The position numbers and the translations under genes were made by a program. Source: Cloeon dipterum (taxonomy: Eukaryota > Arthropoda > Insecta > Ephemeroptera > Baetidae). Taken from it: a stretch of DNA of 64,000 nt. How positions within the stretch are numbered: position 1 is the stretch's first letter; every line of letters starts with the position of its first letter. Below, one piece after another: positions 12,176 through 24,601 of the stretch. The notes under the pieces were generated by a model. It saw only the letters and a list, made by a program, of their open reading frames with translations. It was not told where the DNA came from and did not search any database. The stretch covers positions 11,904,001 to 11,968,000 of the forward strand of contig NC_088786.1 of the NCBI RefSeq assembly GCF_949628265.1. The letters run 5' to 3'.

Positions 12176-15100
12176 ATGGCGTTGAGGAGCTGCAGGATCC
12201 TGGTTTCGGCGCCGCAGCGACGATCCTCAAGCGCCCTAGCCTCCGTGTCAGCGCACAATAACGCCGAGCAAAATGTGAAACCGTATTCTAGCATCCCTCA
12301 ACCCACTAAATTGCCGATTTTTGGACACACTCTGCTTTACAGTGCATTAGGTTCGTATAGAAGTTTTTGCTTTATTTTAAATATGGAAAACACTGTAGTA
12401 TTTTGCAAGTTAAACGTTTATTAAAAACGAGTAGAATGATTTTTTAGACGCTCCCATTTTCGAACGCAAAAAACTTAATTAATTTATCAAAGTTGAAAGA
12501 AATTTGAGCCAGAATAGGAACAAAGCTGCGAGAGTTTTTAGTGCAAAGAAGGTAGGAAGCATTTAGAGCGTCAATTATTAAAACAATCGCTTTTTTTCTT
12601 TTTTTAATCGAGACATTTCCAACTAAAAATTTATAGCGCTTCTTATTCGCTTTTCCTTACCTTTGACATAAGTTTGGGACATATCATTTTACGCTCTTTT
12701 CTGCTAATTCAAATCTATTGTTTGTGCAATTCGATTTTAAATAGTACTCTAACTCGCTACTTAATGGTTTTGGTTTTAACACCTTTTCAACATGCGGGGG
12801 GCTAACTTCTCTAGATGTGTCTAATGTTTCGCTCGAATAACTCAATACGGTTAATACTAAAAGATAATTATGTAAAAACGGTGTGACACGCAATTTCTGG
12901 TCAGAAAAATGAACCCAAATCAATGCTGAGCCTAGTTTTCCCATGTTCTATATCCATTTGCGTTTTTTTCCTTTCCACTGGTTTTAAGCTATCAGGAATA
13001 AATCTTAAGTATATTAATTGCAAACGAAAATAAAAAAATCGTGTTATATATATTAATCCTTTTTCCGTTCATCAGTCTTTCTACTTTGAACCAAATGAAA
13101 AATGCATACATGCAAATTTTTAGGTGGTATGTACTATAAATTGCATTGTGAAGTAAGAAAAGAGACTCTTGGGCATAATTATAAAGCAGCTAAAAATTTC
13201 AACAATTGATTTTGTGGTACGCATACAGTGTTCAAATAAATACATATACAATTAAATTGTTAAGACAATCCTTAAAACATTAGAAAAATTTACGGAAAAT
13301 TTGATGGGCCTTCTACAGTGTAGACAGACTAGAAATTATTTAGGTGTATTTCGAAAAAAAAATGACGTTTTAGTAATTCTAATTAGAAGTCTTGAGTTTC
13401 TTAATGCTCGCTCGGCTGCTCTTTCTCCATCCTCCATCCATATATGAGCACCAGATTTTTTACTCAATCTTAAGGATTGGAGAAATAAATGTTTTTATAA
13501 TTCTACGTCCCACTTTCGAGCACAGATTAAATGCAAGGTTGAAAATTAGGTCGAATCATATTATAGGTCCTTACGATATCAGCAAATACCTAGACGCTCT
13601 GAAAGACATGCACCAAAAGCTAGGACCCATATTCCGGCAGCAGCTGCAGGGCGGCGCCCAGGGCGAGGTGGTGCACTTGTCCCACCCTGAGGACATCAAG
13701 AAAGTTCTGGCCGCCGGAGGCACGACGCCCTTGGTGCCGCCCATCCAAGAGGGCTCCCGCCTCTATCGCCTGATGAGGGGCTACGCTGTCGGTCTTGGAA
13801 ACATGTACCTCCCGTTCAAATTTGATTATGGCTTAAATATGAAATTGGACACTATGACAGGAATGGCAAAGAGTGGCAAGTAATGCGAAAGGCTTCACAA
13901 CAGCAACTCCTGAAACCGGGGCACGTTATGCGGTTTTTACCCAGCGTCGAAGACGCAACGCAGAGTCTCATTGACGAGATGCGCACTCGCAGAGACAAGG
14001 AAGGTGTCGTGGAAAACATTTACACGCTTATTGCCCGATGGTATTTAGAGAGTGCGTATACCGTAATATTTTTAAAACCAAATTTTTATTTATAGATGAA
14101 TATATAGTAACAATTAATAATTGACTATACTGTAAAACTCTCAAATTGCAGTTTCTGGTTTGATTGTGTGCGAAAAACGCCTCGGCGCTCTGAATGGCAG
14201 CGTTCGGGATCAGGAAGAGGGGTATGAATGCGTGCGGGCCAACATCGAAATTTTTAAGCTTAATTCCAAGCTAAAAGTGGCGTCGCCGCTCTTCAGGGTC
14301 TTTCCGATCTCCACCTGGAGGCAGCTGGTGCGCTTTGAGGACACCCTCCATGAGTAAAATATAAAAAAATATGTTGGGTCCTAATAATCCAAGTTACTTA
14401 TTGTTAGTTACATAGAAAAACATCTAACAGATGCACTGAGAAAAATGGAAGAGCTTATCAATGCGGGAGGACTGGAAGGGAAATATGAATTTTTAGCAAC
14501 AATGTTGTCTAGAAAAGAAATCACTCGAAATGACATGTTTTTCTTCGTGCATTCCATGTTTTCGGACGGACTCGCAACGGTTAAAACTAAAATTACTTTG
14601 GAAACAAAATGTTTAATGTTAAATGTTTATTCAGGTTCCATCAACAATTCAAAGTTGCATTTATAGCCTGACAAAGAACCCCGATGTGCAGGAAAAACTG
14701 TATCGCGAAATTCAATCGCACGGATTGTCCATCACAAAGGAACTGACCCCTGAAGTGCTGGACCGCTTGAGCTACACGAAAGCTGTCATCAAAGAGACCT
14801 TCAGGTGATCTTGCTAGAAAAGTGTTCTGAAATGCTGTCTTTACTTGTTACTGAATTTGACAGAATGTTCACGTTGGGCTCTGAGGTATCGCGAGTTTTA
14901 CCAAATCGAATGATACTCAGTGGCTATGAAATTCCGGCTGGGGTAAGTTCATCAAGACATTAAAATTAGTTTTAGAAATGCCTGTGCTTTTTGGAGAGAT
15001 GAATGAGCGAGCAGGCCAAACTCTCGTCTGTGCGCCTTGCATGCTGAAGAAACTGTGCCGCCACACAGCTCTTCCAGTTTAAATGGTCATCATGCCTATT

Positions 15101-15814
15101 TTAGACTCATTTTATTTTTATCATTCTCTTTTTAAGCAACTATGTGACATCACGTCACATATTAACCTTGGTGAATTATTTTTATCTTTGCAAGGAATTT
15201 TTATTACTTTTTTACTACTTCCTCAAAAAAAAATAATAATAATAAATAACAAATAAATAAATATATAAAAATCCTATAAAATCTTACGGATCGTATGATA
15301 AATATTTTTAAATTCCAGACTGTAGTTGATGTTAACAACTCGGTGTTACTTCGGAACGAAAAGTACTTCCCACAGCCGGATAAGTTCATTCCTGAGCGAT
15401 GGATGCGCGGCGACGACCTGGCTTCAAAAAATGCATTCCTATTGACACCCTTCGGTCACGGCGCCCGCATGTGCGTTGGTAGGTAACCCTGATTCAACTT
15501 CGTGGATTGAAGAAAAAAGCATTGGTTTAAAATTTAACCAATCTGGCTCGAACAGAAAAATTGCCTGACAATGCGCATTTGGCAGCTCAAAGAAATATTA
15601 CAAAGAGAAACATTAAAAAATATTAGTTTACTATCAAACAGGTCGACGCTTTTCGCAACAAGCCCTGCACGCCGGACTGGCCAGACTGGTGCAGCGGTTT
15701 AAATTTACCGAGGTGGAGAGCGACGCTGATCTTGAGTACGGCCAGGTGTACCAAACCCTCTTATTCCCAAACCGGGAAATCAGGGTGCAGATCGATTACC
15801 GACCCCAAAACTAA
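12176..15814 (+). CDS. Cytochrome P450, mitochondrial clan-like, atypical I helix
   Basis: Nine exons join in phase: 12176-12350, 13567-13804, 13861-14051, 14152-14353, 14408-14579, 14635-14804, 14864-14942, 15319-15478 and 15642-15814, giving 519 residues, normal for a P450. The N-terminus is basic and Ser/Ala-rich (MALRSCRILVSAPQRRSSSA), like a mitochondrial presequence rather than an ER anchor. Next come a proline-rich hinge (IPQPTKLPIFGH), the helix C sequence NGKEWQVMRKAS, the K-helix ExxR as ETFR (about 380-383), LSGYEIPAGT, PERW and the haem loop FGHGARMCVGRR with the ligand Cys at about 460. LSGYxIPxGT and the presequence fit the mitochondrial clan (CYP12/301/302-type), but I cannot name the family. 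The I helix reads DGLATVPST instead of the usual (A/G)Gx(D/E)T(T/S), so the acidic residue of the proton-relay pair is replaced by Ala. Intron 2 is only 56 nt; intron 1 (12351-13566) holds nothing recognisable. Confidence 0.88.
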
Positions 15815-15883
15815 CCACGAGGCTCCTGAACGATGAAAAGACTTGTATAATAATTTAAAACAATATTGTTCTGCTTCCGTAAG

Positions 15884-15889
15884 AAATAA
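15884..15889 (+). terminator. PolyA signal of the P450 gene
   Basis: AATAAA lies 70 nt after the P450 stop, within a run aaataaataaataattt. Spacing and strand fit 3'-end processing of that gene. Confidence 0.6.
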
Positions 15890-16336
15890 ATAAATAATTT
15901 CATCTCCTATGTATTTTGCATGTTTTACATAACATGCATCATATGGAACATAAATAACTCTGATATCAGATTTTGAATCGAGCAACAACAAAGCAAATAA
16001 AACACATCTTTGAAGTGCTTCCAAGCATGCAACCACGCCAGTGCCTTCAAAGACGAATTTGCATCTTGGCACACACAATAACCTCTGATTGGCCGTGGTG
16101 TGCACGCGTGAAAAAATCACGCGGCCTTGCCGGTATTAGCGCCAATGATAAAAAAAGCGAGAGAGAAGATGCGATCAAACTGACAGAGCCGTGGTCGGTT
16201 TTTACGCCAAAGCGGCTATTTTTCTTTGTTTTGATGTTGATGCGGTGCGCGCGAGAAAAAAAGGAGAAGATTCACTGCTGTGTGCGCGAGAAATAAGGAA
16301 GAATGGGCCGCCGCGCGGTGCCCTTGAAAGCGGTTG

Positions 16337-16370
16337 TTTAAAAGACGCGAGTGCAATTGCTGCTCGTCAC
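16337..16370 (+). promoter_or_regulatory. Core promoter of the 16.4 kb secreted peptide gene
   Basis: A TATA-like TTTAAAAG at 16337-16344 is followed 32 nt later by an initiator-like gTCACAC (A at 16369). The ATG at 16392 would then have a short 5' UTR of about 23 nt. The spacing is that of a standard TATA-Inr promoter. Confidence 0.45.
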
Positions 16371-16391
16371 ACTCGACAGCCAAACACCAAC

Positions 16392-17009
16392 ATGCACAGA
16401 CTTGTCGCACTGCTCGCCCTGCTGATGGCCTGCGTGGTCGCCCTGACGATGGCCATGCCGTCGCCCGATGGAGAAGACGTCGTCATCCAACCTGCTGAAC
16501 TGGTCTTCGAGGAGCACCTGCCCAGCGACGGACAGCAGAGCGACAAGACGCTGGCCAAATTCGTCGAAGAGCTGCTCGCTCTCAGAAACAAACGTAAGAT
16601 TAAATTAACAAGAAATATCACTGTAAATTTATTAAAACCACTGCAAAGATTTTTTTGTTAGAAAATAATTAAAGATGGTTGATAATTTTTTAAAGAAATC
16701 ATTTACAAACCGAAACATTAAAAAACTATTTAAATTTACTACACTAATATGTTTCTTAAAATAGTTATTCATAATCAAATCGCGTAAAATAAATATTTTG
16801 CTAACAAAAGCGTCTCTTTTGTTCAGTCGTTACCTTTTCAAAAATTGGTAGTGGGTCAAATTTAATTTTTAATGGTATTTATTTTATATCTTCTAAAATA
16901 TTTTTGTAATTGTTGCGACTGAAGTTATCTTTTTTCCTTTTCAAGTCATGTAAATATGTTGTTTTTTATAAGTTTGTAACGATTTTTTGTGTGTGTTTCA
17001 GCTCTGTAA
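16392..17009 (+). CDS. Small secreted peptide, EEHLP-family short member
   Basis: Two exons, 16392-16593 and 17002-17009, encode 69 residues ending Pro-Leu. The second exon supplies only the last split codon, one Leu and the stop. A clear signal peptide (MHRLVALLALLMACVVALTM, cleavage near AMA/MPS) precedes an acidic mature segment. It contains IQPAELVFEEHLP, then T-x3-FV-EELLALRNK. This segment is collinear with the start of the secreted protein encoded at 51610-55277. Both genes have an intron of phase 1 just after the ELL motif. I do not recognise a known family. Function is unknown; the size, signal peptide and compact promoter would fit a hormone-like, antimicrobial or structural secreted peptide. 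Confidence 0.7.
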
Positions 17010-17182
17010 ACTGCTCAACTGACACTGGATCAGAATGAAGATTCGACTCTGGTTGTGAAACTCCCACAAAATATTATAAGAGCATTATGTATTCCTTTAC
17101 AACAATACAATTAATACTGAAAAAATGAAGCGAGTGTGTGCAAATGTTTCTACGAAATGTGAAACTGTTTAATTGCTAGAAA

Positions 17183-17188
17183 AATAAA
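17183..17188 (+). terminator. PolyA signal of the small secreted peptide gene
   Basis: AATAAA lies about 175 nt after the stop at 17009, with no competing downstream exon. This supports a complete two-exon mRNA. Confidence 0.55.
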
Positions 17189-17209
17189 AAAGTAAACAAA
17201 ATAGCAACA

Positions 17210-17797
17210 GCTTCTTTAATTAAGCACCTCATTACTAAGCTTTGCTTAATTTTACCACGGTACCAAAGCAGAGCGCAGTTATTATTTTCTTATCTTTTGT
17301 AATCTAACACAGCGTAATGATTGTTCCTTCTCACAAACGCAGCGTGAGTAAATCGCTTTGAGCGTAAACAGAGAGACGCGCGTGGAGAGGGACACGCAAA
17401 AACCAGAATCACACCCAAAATTGGAGACCAAATATTTTGAAAGCTTGTTATTAAGTGAATATAATATATCTCCTCCCATTTTTCATTCTTTGCGTCTTTA
17501 ATTTGGCAGTTGACCTTGGAGGAGCGTCTTCAAATTCCTATCACGTCTATTTTCAGCTCTCTTCCTGGTTGATGACGATCAGAACTGACGAAAATACCCA
17601 TTATAATTCCCCAACTTAAAAAGTGTTTGTAGAAGTAAGAGACAGAACACAATTTTAAAGAAAAAATTTATGCATAAATTAACTCGTACAATTCAGTCCC
17701 AAAAGTGCACTGCTGCTCTTGAGGTTGACATTATACATAGAAAAAACTGATGGATATACTTTTGTGAAAAAATTTGCGCAGATCGAGATCTACCCGA
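17210..17797. other. Short intergenic spacer between convergent genes
   Basis: The spacer lies between the 3' ends of the plus-strand peptide gene and the minus-strand cuticle-like gene. I see no coding or RNA gene in it. Confidence 0.5.
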
Positions 17798-19072
17798 TCA
17801 ATAGTTGTTGCCGTTGAAAAGATTGAAGTGGACCTTGGAAGCGGGAGGACCACGTCGTCCCTTAGGCTTTTCGTAATGGTAACCCCCGTTGTCGTCTATG
17901 TCGGATACGTGCTGCACCGGTCTCTGCTGCGGTCTTTGCGGCTCCTGCTGCTGTTGCAATCGGTTGCCTCTATCGTCTAGGTTTGCTAAAATATTAAAAT
18001 TAATGAATCTCGTATTGATTATTGAAATTTCTTTCAGGCGCTCACTGTTTGATCGGTAAAATACTCTCTTGCTAGTGTCGCCATACGTGTAGTTAAAAAA
18101 GAATTTCCTGTCGTCAGGGTAGTACTCACGAAACTGATCCACGAAAGGTCGATCTGCAACGGAAGCGTGAAAGGAAAATAATAACTTCTTCTTATTTTTT
18201 TTGCATTAAAAATCAATAAAAAATATTACTCTATTGGCACTAATATTTGACAATATTTCATATAGTTTATAATACGAAATTTCGTCTGTTGAAATAAGGG
18301 AAATAACTAAAAAATGTCCTGAATTTAAAATGATAATTTCCATCTCGACGAGTAAAAACTTTGCACTCTGGATTTTAAGGTACAAAAAGCAATATCTCAC
18401 CAAAAGGTTACACAATTATTGTGCTCTCTGTTGAGAATATTATTTATTGATATTTTTGTAGTGAAATTGTTTGCAAAGAAATTTTGATATGGAAAAAAGA
18501 GCTGTTAGTGCACTGGCTTTTCCTTTCTTTCATCTACGATATACGATACATGAATGAATATAGTTTGAATTTAAAGAAATGTTCCGGATTTCAGAAAGTA
18601 AAACAAAACTTTTAGTAAAGCAAAAAAATTTTTAAAAATATTTAATGTTATAAAAGCAAATGCTTTGTGTCTTCGTGAAAAATGCTCTCGACAAAAAATG
18701 AAAAAAATGACCAGTAAAAACCGGCAGCAAAAACAAAAATAGATTTACGAGAAATAAAACGCCAGAGGAAATAATTCGGAAAATTTAAATGCGAAATTTC
18801 CCATGGGAGTGTTAAATAGTAAATATGAATGAAAAATGTTTAGTTTTTTCAAATGAGACAATCTTGAGAGTTTAAATGAAGGCCTGTGATAGATTCTAAT
18901 AATTATTATTAATTTAAACCAAAATAAGTTTTATCCGCCTGCTTTGCGGCATTACTGAGAGTGAAACTGAAACGGTCTTGCCTTGCGGGCGCTGCTGCGG
19001 CATGGAGGAGACAATGCAGACGGTGGCCAGCACCACGACGGCGGCCGCGTGCGCCCAGGTGGACGTCAGCAT
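17798..19072 (-). CDS. Small secreted cuticle/matrix-like protein
   Basis: Three minus-strand exons are supported. Exon 1 (19072-18956) starts with a signal peptide, MLTSTWAHAAAVVVLATVCI, and continues to ...SSMPQQRPQG. Exon 2 (18153-18046) encodes DRPFVDQFREYYPDDRKFFF. Exon 3 (17985-17798) encodes a Gln/Pro-rich stretch, NGGYHYEKPKGRRGPP and the C-terminus NLFNGNNY. Exons 2 and 3 join cleanly in phase 1. Exon 1 ends in phase 0 at the best donor (GTAATG) while exon 2 needs phase 1. Either a short exon lies in 18160-18950, or exon 2 starts at the inner acceptor giving FREYY. The GGYHYEKP motif resembles GYxYxKP-type motifs of insect extracellular proteins, which hints at cuticle or matrix; that is inference. 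A TATA-like tatttatt at 19139-19132 lies about 60 nt upstream of the ATG. Confidence 0.6.
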
Positions 19073-20604
19073 CTTGGATCGCTGCTTTGGTGGTTGAACG
19101 ACGAATGGCGCCCTGTTTGCTCAGGCCACGCAATAAATAGAGCTCATGCGGCCCCAATTGTGAATTCAAGGATCGCACGACTGCACCCCTGGCGATATTG
19201 CCGCGCGTGCATGCCCATTTGCGTAATCACGTTTCCTTTATTCGCCTGCGAAAAACGGTCAATTTGCGTGGGCGTGAGGTCCGCGGCTGCTCGATTTGCG
19301 TGCGGCGCGTGACGCTTGAACCCGGATTCGCTACACATTCGCAAAATATTTTCTAGCAAAAAACAATTTGATTAATGTAATTTGGTACTAAAGCCACTTA
19401 GCGTGCCAAGCAGCTGTCAGTCTCCGCAGATGAATGGCGAAGCGGAATTTGGACTGTTACAGCATTTTGACAGATTCGAGTTAACGTGCTCCGGTTGCAT
19501 GTAATATAGTTATATAATACAAGGGCACACAGACGGGAAAATAGCAGTATCGGCCGGTCATAACAATAAATGGAAACTGCTTGAAATGAAGAAACTAGCA
19601 TTCTTCACAAACTTTTAAAGAATTCCAATTGCTTATTTAGTGGATAAGGCAGGGTCTGAGGACACCTATTTTCCCTGTTAAACCTGCAGGCAGTTTTCTA
19701 ATAGCGAAAGGAACAAAAGATTTTAGATGCATTAGTTGTAGACAAAAGGGTACGGTTAACAATAAATTTTTATGGAATATTAAGTCTTAATATAGTTCAA
19801 GTTTTCGATTGTCCGCCGTACTGCTAAGTGTGTACAAAAAATAAATCGTAAATTTAATTCTATCTTAAACTTTTAGGCTCTTTGATAGGAATAGATTTAA
19901 CTGCACCTTGCTGATGGCTTTTTTGAGTTACACGAAAAATTACATCCAGTTAATTCTCACTCATAAACGCACTTTTTCCATACCATAACTTCAACGGTTA
20001 TAGCTTTAGCTAATTCGTAAAATAGCACCTTTACCTATGACAATATACGTGTACTGTACCCAGTGGTTATAGTAATCAATAGCCTATCAAATCTTCAAAA
20101 AGTTAATATTCATGGAGGTAAAATTGATGGAATAAATCAAACACGCAAGTTGAAATTCAAACATTATATTGATTAGTTTATTCACTATAATTTCAATAAT
20201 GGAACTTGTTTGCAACAGAAGCATAAAGAGAAATCAAATAAAATCTGATCCATAATTAAAAATCACAAAGTAGTGGAAATGAACCAGCGAACTCACTAAA
20301 TTTGCCAAAAGAATCCAGAAACGCACACTCAATGCTTGGTAACATTTTGACTGAAGATGTGGTCTCTCAGACGTTACATCACGCGGCATTTTCCAATCAT
20401 GCGTACAGAACAAAATAGTACATTAGAAAATAAGTATGTGTATACTTTTCGGCCGATCGTCAAGTCCCGTGGCCGTTGCAGCTAATATGTTCATTCAATA
20501 AATCAATCAATCAATCACCAACAACGCAATTTGGCCCGCCTACTTTTTCATAAAACCCTTTTTTCTTTCTTTCCTCTTTCCGAAATTCTGCGCCAAGTTC
20601 ACAG
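19073..20604. other. Intergenic spacer plus AMPK beta 3' UTR
   Basis: The right part is probably the 3' UTR of the minus-strand AMPK beta gene, with a minus-strand AATAAA as tttatt at 20178-20183, 422 nt past its stop. The left part carries the presumed promoter of the secreted gene starting at 19072. No other gene is visible. Confidence 0.45.
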
Positions 20605-23347
20605 TCAGATCGGCTTGTAGAGCAGAGTGGTTACATACTTTTTGCGGTAGCGGTGTGTCGCGCTGAGCACCATCACGCCGTCCTTGATCGACAACGCGTA
20701 CAGGTGGTTAAGCATCACGTGGTTTGGCTCAGGAAGCAAGGTCGGCTCACACTGCAATCAATCAAAGTGCGTTTGGAGGATTAGCGACACGGCCCTTGAC
20801 CTTTCTTACAAAATCAATCGTGGCACTTATCCAATAAACTTATTCCCTGTAAGGATGTTATTTTCATTTAAATTTATTTTTCACGTAGGTTGATAAAAAT
20901 TTCTAGGACATTGCAGGTTTGAAAGTGTAAAAGTACCTGAAAAGTGCTTTCAATCATCTGCTATCGCTTATGGAACAATTTTATGCCGAATATGAGTGTA
21001 AAATAAAACTGCAGTGATATTAAACATAAATTAACACTAACGTTTTTAGTGTCGTATTGAGCTGACTGATCTTTTCCCTTTGTCCAATTGATAATGTAAT
21101 GTATTCAAAATGGAAATGTATGGGCTCTGCTCTCTGCTGACCCGCAATAAAATTTCTTTGAAAGTTAAAAGACTTAAACAAAGAGGGTCGTGCGAGACCA
21201 GTCTTTTCTATAAGAAATTCTAATCTTACTTTGAATCCTGACTTCTGCTCAACACTTTTGCCACTTATTGTTAGTCTGAATATAATGAGACGTAAAGAGG
21301 AATATTCAGACTTTTGGCCAACCCAGCAATGGCGCTCCTACATTAACAATAAATTCTATACACCACGGGAAATGTTAAGAAAACGTGTAAAAAAGAGCTA
21401 ACGATTGCAAGTTTGCTCCATCATTTGTTTGCATTTTTGGCTTTTAGAGGTTTGAAGCCTGAACATTTTGCAACACTGTACATCATCAAGTGCAAGTAGT
21501 TCTCGTGCTGGAGCGGGCTTTAATTTCAATTAATGTTTGTATAGTATAGTTATGGAGGCAGAGATACACCAAAAGGGATAATTATTTCAGAATCAAATTA
21601 CACCATTTTTATTTATCACTTCATAGTTCCAAATATTTGAAATATGCATTGAACTAAAATTGTTTCACAACAAAATATTTTTAATTTGCCCTTAAAGATA
21701 ACTAACAGTAGAAAAATCACAATTTCAATAAAATGGTACTTTTATATAGGATCCCAAAATTATTATTCAATTTTTAAATCCTATTTTCAGGGAAATTATT
21801 TACCTCAAATGAATTCTGAGCCAGAATCGAATTAACAGGGGTAAACTATATTAATGCCTAGTTGATGAAATGAATTTTAAGTGATACCACTTACAGAAAG
21901 AGGAGTGTCCTTGTTGAGAATGACCTGCAACAAATGCGGAGGCAGAACAGGAGGCGATGGCACTTTTTCCCAAGGCTTATTCACAGGAATATCTTGAGAG
22001 TATTCACCTACAAGACCATTCAAAAATTACACCCTTTAAGTGCTGGAATAAATTTGCTGACTTAAACTCACTCTGCGTATGTGACTCAGAAGCTTCGCTA
22101 TCAATTGCTAGAGCTTCAAACACTTCAAAATCAGAGTGTTTCACATACACGAGGTTGGTTTTGCTGCCTTCTTTGCCTTCTTTGCTGTTGGTGGTGATGG
22201 TCTGAATTTTAAACTTTAGAGCTGTCCATTTTGTATTTGTTAATAAACTTACTTTTCCTGAGTCATGTTTCCACTCGCCATCCACCAGGAATTTGTACTC
22301 ATGTTCTCCCTCCGGCAGATCGACAATTGTTACAAAGTCTCCCTGACTGAAATTTTAAATGCAACGATGAATTAGAAAAAGTAAATTTTCTTCAGGTTCA
22401 AAGTTTCAGACATTATGGTATTAAGAAATGATCAATGATTGCTGTCAAGTTTTTTCTTAGTGACAATGACAATAATGCATTAAGTCATATTAGACAAGGC
22501 AAAAGCTGATAATACTCTCCTGGACATGTAATGTTCCATAGTTTAGAATAATTATTAGACACCTCGTGATGTAATTTTATCCATACATACTATACAAATA
22601 TATTTAAAATATTTCCCTGTTTAACTGATTCTCATCATTTTGTGCATTATTGATTGTTCAGAGGAGTAAGAAACCTCCCAACTAAATTTGACAATTTTTC
22701 AGCTCATCCACAACTCTACAACTTATTTGAGTTACCTTTTGTGCCGTTATATTTTCTTTTTAATTAACTAAACACACAAGAATTTATTTATAATTATAAC
22801 ATTTCCTTGATCTTTGATGAAAAAGTTACAACCCCCTAAGCCAGTGAAATTCTCGCGAAAATAAATTAATTGTCATGTTGAAGAAACCATGATAAAATCA
22901 ACAATACCTCTTGACCATAGGCAGAGTTTTCCAGTTGGAAAAAGTGCCGCTGACATAGACCTGCTTGCCTCCTCCCTCCCACTTAAACACCGTCGGCAGC
23001 GTCTTCTTTCCTTTGTTGTGGTTTGATCCTTCAGAGACGGTGGCCGACCGCTGCCTCGTCTCCATCTGGAACTCAGGGTCCTGGAAAATCAAAGGCACCA
23101 TATATTTCTGCACAACATTGGGATTACTTTTGGTGAAGACAACCTGAGGGTGTGACGATGTGGGCGAAGGCTTTGTGAAAAAGGGTGCTTCGTCATCATT
23201 GGAGTGTTGTTGCGCGATTTGGATTCGGTTTGGGGGTTTTCGGTCGAATGTGAAAGCATTTCCGTCGATTTTTCCTGGAGAGCAAGGTGGCAAACTATCG
23301 CCAGATTTATGTCTCTCCCTGGAATTGCTGCTTGATGCGTTCCCCAT
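20605..23347 (-). CDS. AMPKbeta: AMP-activated protein kinase beta subunit
   Basis: Five coding exons on the minus strand, 23347-22908, 22346-22253, 22201-22072, 22007-21895 and 20751-20605, give 307 residues in consistent phase. The protein begins MGNASS, so Gly2 is available for N-myristoylation, as in the family. A carbohydrate-binding module (CBM48) spans about 118-195 (FKWEGGGKQVYVSGTFSNW ... LPEGEHEYKFLVDG). It keeps the Ser equivalent to mammalian Ser108 in KSQGDF. The C-terminal alpha/gamma-binding domain is nearly canonical: PPHLLQVILNKDTPLS, LPEPNHVMLNHLYALSIKDG and HRYRKKYVTTLLYKPI. The subunit scaffolds the AMPK heterotrimer and senses glycogen. An acceptor at 23355 just before the ATG implies an untranslated first exon further right. 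It is divergent from NR2C2AP and probably shares its promoter region. The fly orthologue is alicorn. Confidence 0.97.
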
Positions 23348-23355
23348 CCTCAAAC

Positions 23356-24318
23356 CTGGGAGAGATAAAGTATAATCAAATAGATTGCACAGTCTTTTGT
23401 CTTTCCTTGACGTTGCATAATCTAAATTAATCTTCCTGATTGTTAAAATCCAAAATTAGCAAAAGCAATGATCAAATTTTCCTCATGCCATATCTACGCA
23501 AAATAGCAAGAGAATTCAATTAAAATGCAATGACAGTTCGAATCACACTAAAAATAGAAACCAAAAATAAATTCCTCACTACACAGACTACAGACTCATT
23601 GTCAGTGCAAACAAAGGAAAATAATCAGCAGCGAGGAAAAAATGAAGTGCGCAAAGAGCAAAATCAACAAGGGGACGCAATAAACACTATAAGCCCTGAT
23701 TTCAGCATTAATTTGGGCATGTACGTCTCTCACCCTATATTTCACGTGTTTGGCAACGAAGGAGTGCGAGCTGATCACGCGTTTGATGTGGAGAAAGTGA
23801 CTAAAAGTGGTATGATTTGCGAATAATTGTTGTCCGTCGATTAAAACAAATAAAAAACAGATGGGTCACGTTCATTTCTCCAGATCGCTATTGGGGCGCT
23901 ACTGTCGCGCCAAGTTTATCAAAAGCGTGGAGCGTAGTGAAAGTGAAAATAGGGGAAAACCTAATGCGGGATGATATATTAAAATGCTTACCAAGCAATT
24001 TAGAATAATTTGCTTCAATGGATAGCCTTTAAAGTGCTTTAAGATTTGATTAAGGAGCAGAAAGAGTAAAAACCTTCAATTCGGCTCTAAAAATAAAACA
24101 GGGAAAGCTAAGTTCCAGATGAAACTTCCTCTCCTCATTCATCATCCCACTCATTTATAAGAAAACTCACAGGGTACCTTACCACCCAGCGAGCCCGCTC
24201 TCGTGTGCTCGACAGTCTCGTCACACCTGGTACGCACGCATGTAGTAAATATACGAACACAAACGCATTGCGATCAGTTTTTTATCCTCTTTTCTCTGAA
24301 GTTGCCCGGCAAATTATG
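23356..24318. promoter_or_regulatory. Divergent promoter region, AMPK beta / NR2C2AP
   Basis: This 1-kb interval separates the AMPK beta coding exon (minus) from the first, untranslated exon of NR2C2AP (plus). The latter ends at 24318 with a strong GTGAGT donor. The right end (about 24170-24260) is GC-richer, as expected for start sites. The open frame at 23530-23826 has no supporting features and I do not call it. The untranslated first exon of AMPK beta should lie here; its position is not resolved. Confidence 0.45.
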
Positions 24319-24601
24319 GTGAGTATTTTGTGATATTTTCTTTGATCAACAATATTATAACCTCGATGAGAGAGACGCGTTTTATTTTTTGGATAATTTT
24401 GCTTATGTATATTTTGTTTTATTTTGATACTTATTATAAAATAACAAAATTGTTGGGATCAGATATCAGATTTGATCATTGTATAATGCGTTTGTAACAT
24501 TATACATTACAAATCTATGTATGTACGTAGTAAAATTCATAATAAAATATTTTGTCGCTTGTTCCAGGATACCTGCCAATCTTGAAGAAAAATTAGGAAA
24601 T

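Noticed and set aside
23530-23826. 98-residue plus-strand frame between AMPK beta and NR2C2AP
   Set aside because: It lies in the divergent promoter region, with polar low-complexity translation and no splice or conservation cue.
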